A stretch of 64,000 nt of DNA, from positions 682,001 through 746,000 of the forward strand of contig CAWIFL010000005.1 in assembly GCA_963835535.1 (NCBI GenBank), written 5' to 3'. Position 1 is the first letter of the stretch. Each line of letters starts with the position of its first letter. The stretch is from Fen-1245 sp963835535 (GTDB lineage: Bacteria; Gemmatimonadota; Gemmatimonadetes; Gemmatimonadales; JACORV01). The notes under the pieces are model-generated. The model saw nothing but the letters and a program-made list of their open reading frames with translations, was not told the DNA's origin and ran no database searches. Positions 8,152 to 15,132 of this stretch are shown here, piece after piece. The position numbers and the translations under genes are program-made.

Positions 8152-8667
8152 TCAGACGCGGTAGATCGTGACGGCGGCCTCGGGGAAGACCAGCCGGCGC
8201 TCGCCGGCCGGGAGGTCGTGCGCGGGGTCGTGCTCGACCGCGAAGACCCGCGCGAAGCGGCTCCGGTGCCATGCCGCGATCACGCGATCGAGGATCTTCG
8301 AACCGTATGGCGGATCGGCGAAGGCGACGTCGTAGTCGTCCGCGCCGAGCGCCTCGGCGAACGGGACGGCATCGCGCTTGAAGATGCGGGCCTGCGCCTT
8401 GAGGCCGAGGGCCACGACGTTCGCCTTGAGCGCGTGGAGGCTCGATGGCCGGAACTCGACGAAGTCCGCGCTGCGTGCTCCGCGCGAGAGGGCCTCGAGC
8501 CCCAGCGCTCCCGTGCCCGCAAAGAGGTCGAGGACGCGCGCAACCTTGATCTCGTCGGCGAGCGCATCGAGCAGCGCCGCACGCACGGTCTCCGCGGTCG
8601 GGCGCACACGGAAATCGTTCGGGGAGACGAGGTCACGGCCCCTGAAAGTGCCGCCCACGATCCTCAT
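8152..8667 (-). CDS. rsmD: 16S rRNA (guanine966-N2)-methyltransferase
   Basis: A 171-residue RsmD homologue that methylates G966 of 16S rRNA. The N-terminus MRIVGGTFRGRDL and VRPTAETVRAALLDAL are family signatures. The SAM-binding motif is VLDLFAGTGALGLEALSRGA and the catalytic motif is ADPPY at 117-121. Length matches the family. In many bacteria rsmD precedes coaD, but here it stands between an SGNH gene and a divergent ABM-domain gene. Confidence 0.93.
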   Translation of the reverse strand: MRIVGGTFRGRDLVSPNDFRVRPTAETVRAALLDALADEIKVARVLDLFAGTGALGLEALSRGARSADFVEFRPSSLHALKANVVALGLKAQARIFKRDAVPFAEALGADDYDVAFADPPYGSKILDRVIAAWHRSRFARVFAVEHDPAHDLPAGERRLVFPEAAVTIYRV

Positions 8668-8772
8668 GACTTCGGCGCGGCCTCATCCATGAGCACCTGG
8701 CGCATCGCGTCAGTGAATTTGAGCAGGGACTACTCTATCTTCGTCAGGCATCCCAAGCTGAGGTCTCTCCAA

Positions 8773-9111
8773 ATGTACAGTGCTGCATTTATCTGGGAGC
8801 CGGGCGTCTACGACGCAGAGTTCCATCGGCTCAACGCGATCATCGACGGCGTTGCCAGATCCCTTCCGGGATTTCTTGGGGTCGACTCCTGGCAGACCGC
8901 CGACGGCGGCAGAAGGAACGCTACCTACTACTGGGACAGCCTCGACACCCTTGCCACGTTCTCCGCACACCCCGTGCATCGGGAAGCCAAGCGGCAGTAT
9001 GCGCGGTGGTACAAGGGCTACCACATCGTCGTCTCGCAGGTGCTGCGATCCTATGGCGATGGCGCGATCGCCCACGTGACACCACCGAATGACCGGGGAA
9101 GTGTCGCCTGA
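8773..9111 (+). CDS. ABM/DUF4188-like dimeric alpha-beta barrel protein
   Basis: A 112-residue protein from the ATG at 8773 (MYSAAFIWEPGVYDAEFHRL), with weak ribosome-site sequence TGAGG at 8759-8763. An in-frame ATG at 8689 would add 28 residues of no clear family. The core (PGFLGVDSWQTADGGRRNA, YYWDSLDTLATFSAHPVHRE) is typical of small antibiotic-biosynthesis-monooxygenase-type ferredoxin-like folds. Most such proteins in genome annotations have no assigned substrate, so the function remains open. Confidence 0.65.
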   Translation: MYSAAFIWEPGVYDAEFHRLNAIIDGVARSLPGFLGVDSWQTADGGRRNATYYWDSLDTLATFSAHPVHREAKRQYARWYKGYHIVVSQVLRSYGDGAIAHVTPPNDRGSVA

Positions 9112-9202
9112 AGCGTCGGAGGCACTCGGTTGATGGGGCGGTCGCAGGGCAGGCCTGCCTGACCAGGAGTTGCAGCATTTCCCAACGGTGAGCGCTGCGG
9201 AA

Positions 9203-9217
9203 TGCCGCGTTGCGGCA
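9203..9217 (+). promoter_or_regulatory. Inverted repeat upstream of the pilin gene
   Basis: TGCCGC (9203-9208), GTT, GCGGCA (9212-9217), followed by CGATTTT. It may be a weak terminator for the gene ending at 9111. It could also be an upstream activator site, since it lies about 105-120 bases before the predicted sigma-54 start, where NtrC-type activators such as PilR commonly bind. Confidence 0.3.
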
Positions 9218-9295
9218 CGATTTTGGTCCGCGCCTTAGAACCTCATTGGTTTCTAACTATGGATGTGCCATTGCGTTAGCACGTGCTGACACGGT

Positions 9296-9310
9296 GGGCA
9301 CCCTACTTGC
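9296..9310 (+). promoter_or_regulatory. Sigma-54 (RpoN) promoter of the pilin gene
   Basis: GGGCAC (9296-9301), five bases, then TTGC (9307-9310) matches the RpoN consensus TGGCAC-N5-TTGC except at the first base. The GG at 9297-9298 and the GC at 9309-9310 are exactly ten bases apart (-24/-12). Transcription would start near 9322, about 50 bases before the pilin ATG. RpoN with the PilS/PilR two-component system is the known way pilA is controlled in other bacteria. Confidence 0.72.
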
Positions 9311-9372
9311 GCTTGTTCTAGGCCAGAGCAAGTCGCGACCCTAGTCCCGTTCGTCATCTTCCAGGAGAGTCT

Positions 9373-9750
9373 ATGCGCAGCACGAGAGGTTTCACCCTGA
9401 TCGAGCTGCTGATCGTGGTGGTCATCATCGGCATTCTGGCCTCCATTGCGATCCCGAAGTTCGCGAACACGAAGGAGAAGGCGTACATCGCGTCGATGAA
9501 GGCCGATCTGCGCAACCTGATCACCGCGCAGGAAGCGTACTTCTCCGACAACGTCACCTACGCCAGCGTCACCACCAACCTGAGCTACGGCGTGTCCGCC
9601 GGGAACACGGTGACGATCGGGACGGCGACGGGGACGGGCTGGACCGCGACGTCGAAGAACAACGCGACCACGAAGACCTGCGGGATCTACGTGGGCGCCG
9701 TGACGCCGCCGGTTGCGGGCGAGGCGGAAGGCGCGCCCACCTGCCAGTAA
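9373..9750 (+). CDS. pilA: Type IV pilin (PilA-like)
   Basis: A 125-residue prepilin. It has a short basic leader and the prepilin peptidase site G/FTLIELLIVVVIIGILASIA, where Gly6 precedes the methylated Phe and Glu5 of the mature protein is present. After the N-terminal helix comes a short globular domain rich in Thr, Gly and Ala, with Cys residues near the C-terminus (TKTCGIYV, APTCQ) that could form the D-region disulphide. AGGAGA lies just before the ATG. A sigma-54 promoter and a strong terminator bracket it as a single-gene unit, as expected for a highly expressed major pilin. No other pilus gene is in the window. Confidence 0.9.
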   Translation: MRSTRGFTLIELLIVVVIIGILASIAIPKFANTKEKAYIASMKADLRNLITAQEAYFSDNVTYASVTTNLSYGVSAGNTVTIGTATGTGWTATSKNNATTKTCGIYVGAVTPPVAGEAEGAPTCQ

Positions 9751-9770
9751 GACAGGCGCTTCGATGACGG

Positions 9771-9797
9771 AAAGGCCCGGGCTCGTCCCGGGCCTTT
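9771..9797 (+). terminator. Rho-independent terminator of the pilin gene
   Basis: A perfect 11-base stem, AAAGGCCCGGG (9771-9781) and CCCGGGCCTTT (9787-9797), with a CTCGT loop and a short T-rich tail (CTATATT). It starts 20 bases after the pilin stop. Confidence 0.85.
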
Positions 9798-9938
9798 CTA
9801 TATTGACACTTCAAGGCGACCGGGCCCGGCACGCCAAACCCGTTCCAGCGCAATCGCTCCGAGCCGGGTAGATTGCGGTGTCCCATCGGACCGGGCACCT
9901 ACCACTCCTTTCCTTCAGTCCGGTCCACAGAGGCACTC

Positions 9939-10283
9939 GTGAGCAGCTACAAAACACAGCAGCACCGCCTCGTCCATCGAGGACAGTCCTTCCATTTCGT
10001 CTCGTATGAGGCGCAACCCGCCGACGAGAAGCGCCACCAGATCGAAATGCCAGCCAGCTGGTATCTGATGCTCGCGGGCAAACGATGGGTGGTCAGCCCA
10101 CAAGTCGGCGAAACCGCCGCGGAGGATCTGGACCGCCAGTTCGCGGAGTGGCTCGATGCGCACGTGTTCACCGGCGCACCGACCGTGCAGAGCCAGCAGC
10201 CTGCATTGGCCGGCGCGGCGACCCTTGCCGGCCCGGCGGAAGCGTCGCGGACGGCGATCCCTCCAGCGCGCGCGAGGTTCTAG
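9939..10283 (+). CDS. Hypothetical small protein
   Basis: A 114-residue protein from the GTG at 9939 (MSSYKTQQHRLVHRGQSFHF). The N-terminal two thirds look like a small alpha/beta domain (EMPASWYLMLAGKRWVVSPQ, DLDRQFAEWLDAHVF); the last 30 residues are low-complexity Ala/Pro. It has no signal peptide and I recognise no family. It ends ten bases before the CBM48 gene and is probably co-transcribed with it. Confidence 0.6.
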   Translation: MSSYKTQQHRLVHRGQSFHFVSYEAQPADEKRHQIEMPASWYLMLAGKRWVVSPQVGETAAEDLDRQFAEWLDAHVFTGAPTVQSQQPALAGAATLAGPAEASRTAIPPARARF

Positions 10284-10293
10284 CGGATCCGGC

Positions 10294-10584
10294 ATGATCA
10301 CCAAGCGACGAGCACCCAGACACAGCCATCTTCGCGTGACCTTCCTCCTCCAGCGCCCGGAGGCCGATACCGTGCATCTGGTCGGCGACTTCACCGGCTG
10401 GCTGCCGTCGAAGGCGATGCGGCGGACGGAGGAGGGGACCTGGCGGGTGGGAGTGGAGCTGCGGTCCGGGCACGAGTACGGCTTCCGCTACCTGGTCGAC
10501 GGGATGCATTGGGTCAACGATGCCTCGGCCGACAAGTACGTTCCCAACCCGTACGGCAGCGACAACTCCGTGGTGGTCACCTGA
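10294..10584 (+). CDS. Stand-alone CBM48 / AMPK-beta-like glycogen-binding domain protein
   Basis: A 96-residue protein made only of an isoamylase-N/CBM48-type beta-sandwich. Recognisable elements are VTFLLQRPEADTVHLVGDFT, GWLPSKAMRRTEEGTWRVGV, SGHEYGFRYLVDG and the end motif KYVPNPYGSDNSVV, typical of AMPK-beta and branching-enzyme N-terminal domains. No catalytic domain is attached and there is no signal peptide, so it should bind alpha-glucan inside the cell. Its 3' end overlaps the convergent ATP-grasp gene by eight bases. A glycogen branching enzyme lies 15 kb away. Confidence 0.78.
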   Translation: MITKRRAPRHSHLRVTFLLQRPEADTVHLVGDFTGWLPSKAMRRTEEGTWRVGVELRSGHEYGFRYLVDGMHWVNDASADKYVPNPYGSDNSVVVT

Positions 10585-11440
10585 GGGCGAGCAGCCGGTC
10601 CGCGAAGCGGTCGGCCGCCCCGGGTTCCCAGCCGAAGTAGAGCCGCGGCTCGACCAGCTCGAGCTCCGTGACGACCAGCCCTCCATTGATCACGACGCCG
10701 TCCACGCGGGCATAGAGCGTCGGCTCGGGCGCGGCGGCCAGCGCCCGGGCGGCCTGGCGCACGAGGTCGGCGGATGTCTCCGTGCGCTCCGCCGTGCCTC
10801 CGTGCTCCTCCTGGACTCGGAAATCGCCCCGTCGCGGGCGCTTGCGCACGGCGTGCGAGAAGGCGCCGTCGAGGAAGACGTGAGAGATCTCGCCGTCGGT
10901 CTCGAACACGGGCAGGAACGGCTGGACCATCAGGTCGCGCTGCGCGACCATCCGCGAGAAGCGCGCCTCATCCTCGGTCGCGCGCGCGCGGTCGGTCCGC
11001 CACGTCTCGAACGCGCTCGCCGACACGGCCGGCTTGACGACCAGGGCGTCGGACCCGACCGACTGCATCAGCTCGCGCAACGTGACGGCGGAGCCCTTCG
11101 CGACCCACACGGTCGGCGTCACCGGGATCCCCGCCGCCTCCAGGTCCCGGAGGTAGCGCTTGTTGGTGTTCCACCGCAGCGTCGGCATCCGGTTCCACAC
11201 CGGCACCGACTCGCGTTCGAGCCGGTCCAGCCAGCCCAGGAACTCCGGCAGGCGGCGATGGTAGTCCCAGGTCGAGCGGGGCACCACCGCGTCGTAATCC
11301 CCCCAGCGCCGAGCCTGATCGTCCCACAACACCGGTTCCGCGCGGCAGCCGCGCCGCTCGAAGGCAGGGATGAGCAGCCGGTCGTCGTCACACAGATCCG
11401 GGTACTCGGCGCAGGTCACCAGCGCGACGGAGGTCTTCAA
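10577..11440 (-). CDS. ATP-grasp domain protein (RimK/DcsG-like)
   Basis: About 287 residues from a TTG complementary to 11438-11440. No good ribosome site is seen, and an ATG at 11530 would add 30 residues. The protein starts like other ATP-grasp ligases of unknown substrate (TSVALVTCAEYPDL). It contains DYDAVVPRSTWDYHRRLPEF, WNTNKRYLRDLEAAGIPVTP, the ATP-lysine strand ALVVKPAVSASA, and the metal-binding end YARVDGVVINGGLVVTELEL. Such proteins ligate a carboxylate to an amine or thiol and include the cycloserine enzyme DcsG. It is divergent from an MFS exporter, which could handle its product, but that is inference. Confidence 0.75.
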   Translation of the reverse strand: MKTSVALVTCAEYPDLCDDDRLLIPAFERRGCRAEPVLWDDQARRWGDYDAVVPRSTWDYHRRLPEFLGWLDRLERESVPVWNRMPTLRWNTNKRYLRDLEAAGIPVTPTVWVAKGSAVTLRELMQSVGSDALVVKPAVSASAFETWRTDRARATEDEARFSRMVAQRDLMVQPFLPVFETDGEISHVFLDGAFSHAVRKRPRRGDFRVQEEHGGTAERTETSADLVRQAARALAAAPEPTLYARVDGVVINGGLVVTELELVEPRLYFGWEPGAADRFADRLLALR

Positions 11441-11458
11441 GGCACGAAATGTTAACCA

Positions 11459-11479
11459 GGCTCCCGGGTCCCGGGAGCC
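11459..11479. promoter_or_regulatory. 21-base palindrome between divergent ATP-grasp and MFS genes
   Basis: GGCTCCCGGG (11459-11468), a single T, then CCCGGGAGCC (11470-11479) form a perfect inverted repeat. It lies 19 bases before the ATP-grasp start and 70 bases before the MFS start. The position between two divergent promoters suggests a shared operator. A hairpin in either leader is the alternative. No regulator gene is adjacent. Confidence 0.5.
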
Positions 11480-11548
11480 GGCGGACGGTTTTGCGTACCC
11501 GAACCCCTCCTGTTCGATTGTCAGGGTCATGAACGAAGCGCTGGAACG

Positions 11549-12718
11549 GTGAACCGACACGGCGGCGCGGCGCGGCTGGTCTCTCGGCCGCTCGCGCTCG
11601 TCTTCGCGTCCACGTTCGCGGCGCTGACGAGCTTCTATCTCCTGTTGTCGGTGGTGCCGCAGTACGCGGCGACGTCGGGCGCGGGCGGCTTCGGCGCCGG
11701 CATGGCGACGGGCGCCCTGTTCTTCGCCACGACGCTGACCGAGCTGGCCACGCCGCGCCTCGTGGCCGCGTTCGGCGGCCGCTTCGTGTTCGGCGCCGGC
11801 CTGGTGCTCCTGGGCGTGCCGTCGCTCGCCCTGGGCGCCTCCACGAGCCTGGCGGCGATCGCGCTCATCTGCATGCTCAGGGGCATCGGCCTGGCCATCG
11901 TCGTCGTGGTGGGCAGTGCGCTGACGGCCTCGCTCGTGCCGCCGGATCGCCGCGGCGAGGGCCTCGGCCTGTACGGCGTCGTGGCCGGCGTGCCCGCCGT
12001 CGTGGCGTTGCCGCTCGGCCTCTGGCTCGCCGCGCGCTTCGGCTACGGGCCCGTCTTCATCGCCGGCGCCTTCACCGCGCTCGCCGGATTGATCGCGCTC
12101 CCGGGGCCGGCCGCGGAACATCCTGAGATGGAGCCGGCCGCCGGTGTGCTTGCGGCCCTGCGGTCGCCCGCGCTGCTGCTGCCGTCCGTCGTCTTCATGC
12201 TGACCGCGGTGGCCGGCGGCGTGGTCGTCACGTTCGTGCCACTCGCCGCGCCGGCGGGGCGGGGGAGCCTCGCCGCCCTGGCCCTGCTGCTGTTCGGCGC
12301 CGCGAGCACGGTGTCGAGGTGGTGGGCCGGGCGCGCGATGGATCGGCACCCCTCGCTGGACCTGCTGCGGCCGAGCGTGGTGTGCACTGGGCTGGGCGTG
12401 GCCGGGCTCTCCTTCGTGGACCAGCGCCTCGCGTTGCTGGCCGCCGCGACCCTCGTGGGGACGGGCTTCGGCGTCGCGCAGAACGCGAGCCTCACCCTGA
12501 TGTTCGCGGTCGTTCCGCGCGCGGAGTTCGAGTCGGTGAGCGCCGTCTGGAATCTCGCCTACGACTTCGGGCTCGGCGCCGGCGGGGCGCTCTTCGGAGT
12601 GATCGTGACCCGGATCGGCTATTCCGCGGCGTTCGCACTGACCGGCGTCGTCATCCTGTCCGTGCTGGCGGCCGTCTGCCGGAGCCCACATCTGGTGGCT
12701 CGCCCTCCGAGCGACTGA
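11549..12718 (+). CDS. Major facilitator superfamily transporter
   Basis: A 389-residue protein with about twelve hydrophobic segments and a central cytoplasmic loop near residues 185-205 (PAAEHPEMEPAAGVLAALRS). The MFS-type motif between TM2 and TM3 is weak (TPRLVAAFGGRFVFGAG), while LVPPDRRGEGLGLYGVVAGV fits the loop and helix preceding TM5. The overall pattern resembles drug or metabolite exporters. The start is the GTG at 11549. It is divergent from the ATP-grasp gene across a palindrome, so export of a ligase product is one possibility. Confidence 0.85.
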   Translation: MNRHGGAARLVSRPLALVFASTFAALTSFYLLLSVVPQYAATSGAGGFGAGMATGALFFATTLTELATPRLVAAFGGRFVFGAGLVLLGVPSLALGASTSLAAIALICMLRGIGLAIVVVVGSALTASLVPPDRRGEGLGLYGVVAGVPAVVALPLGLWLAARFGYGPVFIAGAFTALAGLIALPGPAAEHPEMEPAAGVLAALRSPALLLPSVVFMLTAVAGGVVVTFVPLAAPAGRGSLAALALLLFGAASTVSRWWAGRAMDRHPSLDLLRPSVVCTGLGVAGLSFVDQRLALLAAATLVGTGFGVAQNASLTLMFAVVPRAEFESVSAVWNLAYDFGLGAGGALFGVIVTRIGYSAAFALTGVVILSVLAAVCRSPHLVARPPSD

Positions 12719-12736
12719 CGGCCCAGGACGAGAACC

Positions 12737-12754
12737 GCGGGCCGTGTGGCCCGC
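12737..12754 (+). terminator. Hairpin between convergent MFS and M3 peptidase genes
   Basis: GCGGGCC (12737-12743), GTGT, GGCCCGC (12748-12754) form a perfect 7-base stem beginning 18 bases after the MFS stop. There is no T-tract, so it may act as a weak terminator or slow the polymerase. Confidence 0.45.
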
Positions 12755-12803
12755 CGCTCTTCGTCACGGGTGCACTTGCCCCCACTCTCGTTCGGTCAGC
12801 CGG

Positions 12804-14930
12804 CTAGGGAGATGGCGGCCCCGCCACCAGCCCCCGATCCTCGAGCAGCGGCCCGACCGTCGGGTCGCGGCCGCGGAACTGGCGGTAGATCGTGGCCATG
12901 TCGCCGCTCCCACCCCGCGAGAGGACCAGGTCGCGGAACCGCTGGCCGTTCTCGCGCGTCAGGCCGCCGTGCTCCGTGAACCAGGCGTAGGCGTCGTCGT
13001 CGAGGACCTCGCTCCAGATGTACGCGTAGTAGCCCGCCGAGTAGCCGCCGCCCCAGATGTGCGAGAAGTAGCTCGAGTGGTACCGCGGCGGCACCAGCGG
13101 ATAATCCACGTCGTACTTCCGCAGCGCCGCGGTCTCGAACGAGTCCGCGTCCGCCGGATGGTCGTTCGGCCCCAGCGTGTGCCAGGCCATGTCGAGCAGC
13201 GCGGCCCCGAGGTACTCGGTCGTCGCGAAGCCCTCGTCGAAGGTCGTCGTGCGCCGGATCTTCGCCACGAGATCGGCGGGCATCGGCTCGCCCGTCCTGT
13301 AATGGCGCGCGTAGTGCGCGAATACCTCGCGGTCCAGCGCCCAGTGCTCGTTGAACTGCGACGGGACCTCGACGAAGTCGCGCGGCATCCCCGCGAGCCG
13401 CGGGTAGGGCGCCGTGTTCATGAACGCCGCCAACGCGTGGCCGAACTCGTGGAACATCGTCGTCACGTTGTCCCACGTCAGCAGCGCAGGCTGCCCCTCG
13501 GCGGGCTTGGTGAAATTGCAGGTGTTGGTGATCACCGGCCGGGTGCCGAAGAACGGGGAACGGCTCAAGAAAGCGCTGGTCCAGGCGCCGCCGTTCTTGT
13601 TGTCGCGCTTGAAGTAGTCGGCGTAGAACAGACCCAGCGACGTGTCGGCGTCGAACACCTCGAACACCTTGACGTCGGGCTGATAGACCGGGATGTCGTG
13701 CCGCTCCTTGAACGTCAGCCCGTAGAGCCGGTTGGCGGCGTAGAACACCCCGTTCACGAGCACGCTGTCGAGCTCCAGGTACGGCTTGATCTGCTCTTCG
13801 TCCAGCGCATACCGTGCCGAGCGGACCTGCTCGGCGTAGAACTGCCAGTCCCACGGCTGGAGCTTGAAGCCGCCCCCCTGCTGGTCGATGAGGGTCTGCA
13901 TGTCCGCGGCCTCGCCGCGCGCCTTCGCCACCGCCGGCCCGGCGAGCTGGGTCATCAGGGCGAACGCGTTCTCCGGCGTCCGGGCCATCTGCTCCTCGAG
14001 ACCGTAAGCGGCGAACGTCGGGTAGCCCAGGAGCCGCGCCCGCTCCGCCCGCAGCTGGGCGAGGCGCAGGATGACCTGCCGGGTGTCGTTGCTGTCGCCG
14101 TGCTCGTTCCTGAGGATCGAGGCCTCGAACAGCCGCTGCCGGAGCGCGCGGCTCTTGAGCGACACCTGCGCAGGCTGCTGCGTCGTGTTCTGGAGCGGCA
14201 GCAGCCAGTGGCCTGTCATCCCCCTGGCCCGCGCGGCGGCCGCGGCGGCGGCGATGTCGTCCGCGCTCAGGCCGTCGAGCTGAGACGAGTCGTCCACCAC
14301 CACGCCGCCGGCACGGGTCCCCGCAAGCACCTTACGGCCGAACTCGTTGCCGATCTGCGCCATTTCCCGGTTGAGGGCGCGGAGCCGGTCCTTGTCTGCC
14401 GGGGAGAGATTCGCGCCGGAGCGCACGAAGTCCTTGTAGTACCGCTCGACCACCAGGCGCTGCAGCGAATCGAGACCCAGGCTGGCGCTGCGGTCGTAGA
14501 GGTACTTGATCCGCTGGAACAGGGTGTCGTTGAGCGAGATGGCGTCCCGGTGCGCGGCCATTCTGGGCGCCAGGGCCCGCTGGATGGCCTGCAGGGTGTC
14601 GTTCGTGTTCGAAGAGGTGAGGCCTCCGAAGACCCGCTGCACCCTCCCGAGCAGCTGGCCCGAGCGCTCGAGCGGGAGGATCGTGTTCTCGAACGTCGGC
14701 GCGGCGCTTTCGTGGATGATGGCCTCCACCTCGGCGAGCTGCTGACGCATCCCCTCTTCGATGGCCGGCTGGAAGTCGGTGTTGTGGATGCGGTCGAACG
14801 GCGGCGCCTGGTAGAGCAACGGGCTGGGCGCCGCGAAGGGGTTGCTGCTGGGAAGCTGCGCGCGGGCGCCGCGGCCCCAGCCGAGCAGGACCACGCTGAG
14901 GACGATCAGGAGACGAAGCAGACGGTTCAT
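12804..14930 (-). CDS. Secreted M3-family metallopeptidase (Dcp-like)
   Basis: A 708-residue oligopeptidase of the thimet/Dcp family. The start complementary to 14928-14930 gives a signal peptide (RLLRLLIVLSVVLLGWGRGARA), so it works outside the cytoplasm. The zinc motif HEFGH is at 494-498, and the following Glu lies in the family segment RDFVEVPSQFNEHW. SNPFAAPSPL and APPFDRI near the mature N-terminus are typical of Dcp proteins. It probably degrades small peptides in the periplasm. A paralogue of identical length, with the zinc motif at the same residue, lies at 45547-47673. The gene is divergent from the methionine/threonine operon. Confidence 0.92.
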   Translation of the reverse strand: MNRLLRLLIVLSVVLLGWGRGARAQLPSSNPFAAPSPLLYQAPPFDRIHNTDFQPAIEEGMRQQLAEVEAIIHESAAPTFENTILPLERSGQLLGRVQRVFGGLTSSNTNDTLQAIQRALAPRMAAHRDAISLNDTLFQRIKYLYDRSASLGLDSLQRLVVERYYKDFVRSGANLSPADKDRLRALNREMAQIGNEFGRKVLAGTRAGGVVVDDSSQLDGLSADDIAAAAAAARARGMTGHWLLPLQNTTQQPAQVSLKSRALRQRLFEASILRNEHGDSNDTRQVILRLAQLRAERARLLGYPTFAAYGLEEQMARTPENAFALMTQLAGPAVAKARGEAADMQTLIDQQGGGFKLQPWDWQFYAEQVRSARYALDEEQIKPYLELDSVLVNGVFYAANRLYGLTFKERHDIPVYQPDVKVFEVFDADTSLGLFYADYFKRDNKNGGAWTSAFLSRSPFFGTRPVITNTCNFTKPAEGQPALLTWDNVTTMFHEFGHALAAFMNTAPYPRLAGMPRDFVEVPSQFNEHWALDREVFAHYARHYRTGEPMPADLVAKIRRTTTFDEGFATTEYLGAALLDMAWHTLGPNDHPADADSFETAALRKYDVDYPLVPPRYHSSYFSHIWGGGYSAGYYAYIWSEVLDDDAYAWFTEHGGLTRENGQRFRDLVLSRGGSGDMATIYRQFRGRDPTVGPLLEDRGLVAGPPSP

Positions 14931-15001
14931 GGCGGGTTCTCGGAGGTGGAAGGTGTACAACCCGCTCCAACCTAGCCCCGGACAGGCTGCCCGGCGAGCA
15001 A

Positions 15002-15058
15002 GTGCCACCGAAAGGGTCGCCTTTCGCAACCGTCTCCCGGCACGCTTCTGGCCGTGCC
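15002..15058 (+). promoter_or_regulatory. Structured leader upstream of the methionine/threonine operon
   Basis: The 131-base region before the ATG at 15133 holds several helices. CGAAAGG (15009-15015) pairs with CCTTTCG (15020-15026) over a GTCG loop. It sits inside a GTGCC (15002-15006)/GGCAC (15039-15043) pair. GGCACG (15039-15044) can instead pair with CGTGCC (15053-15058), so two folds exclude each other, as in riboswitches and attenuators. It does not match the SAM-I, SAM-II, SAM-IV or SAH consensus that I know. Confidence 0.35.
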
Positions 15059-15132
15059 TTCGACCGTGGCGTAGTGTTCGGCGGCACGTGTGGAGCCGCA
15101 GGCGGTTGTCACCCCAGCTCGAGGGTCGAATC

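Noticed and set aside
12744..14975. A 743-codon open frame on the plus strand opposite the first M3 peptidase.
   Set aside because: It is Arg/Val/His-rich with no domain. The minus strand has a complete M3 peptidase with signal peptide and zinc motif. Similar antisense frames occur opposite the ABC-F, GH31, GlgB, UPF0182 and second M3 genes and reflect high GC at third codon positions.
15002..15132. A SAM riboswitch of a known class before the methionine/threonine operon.
   Set aside because: The core motifs of SAM-I, SAM-II, SAM-IV and SAH types were not found; only unassigned structure is claimed.
15122..15132. A T-loop-like GGTCGAATC suggesting a tRNA.
   Set aside because: No acceptor, anticodon or D arm surrounds it, and it lies at the ribosome site of the PLP enzyme gene.
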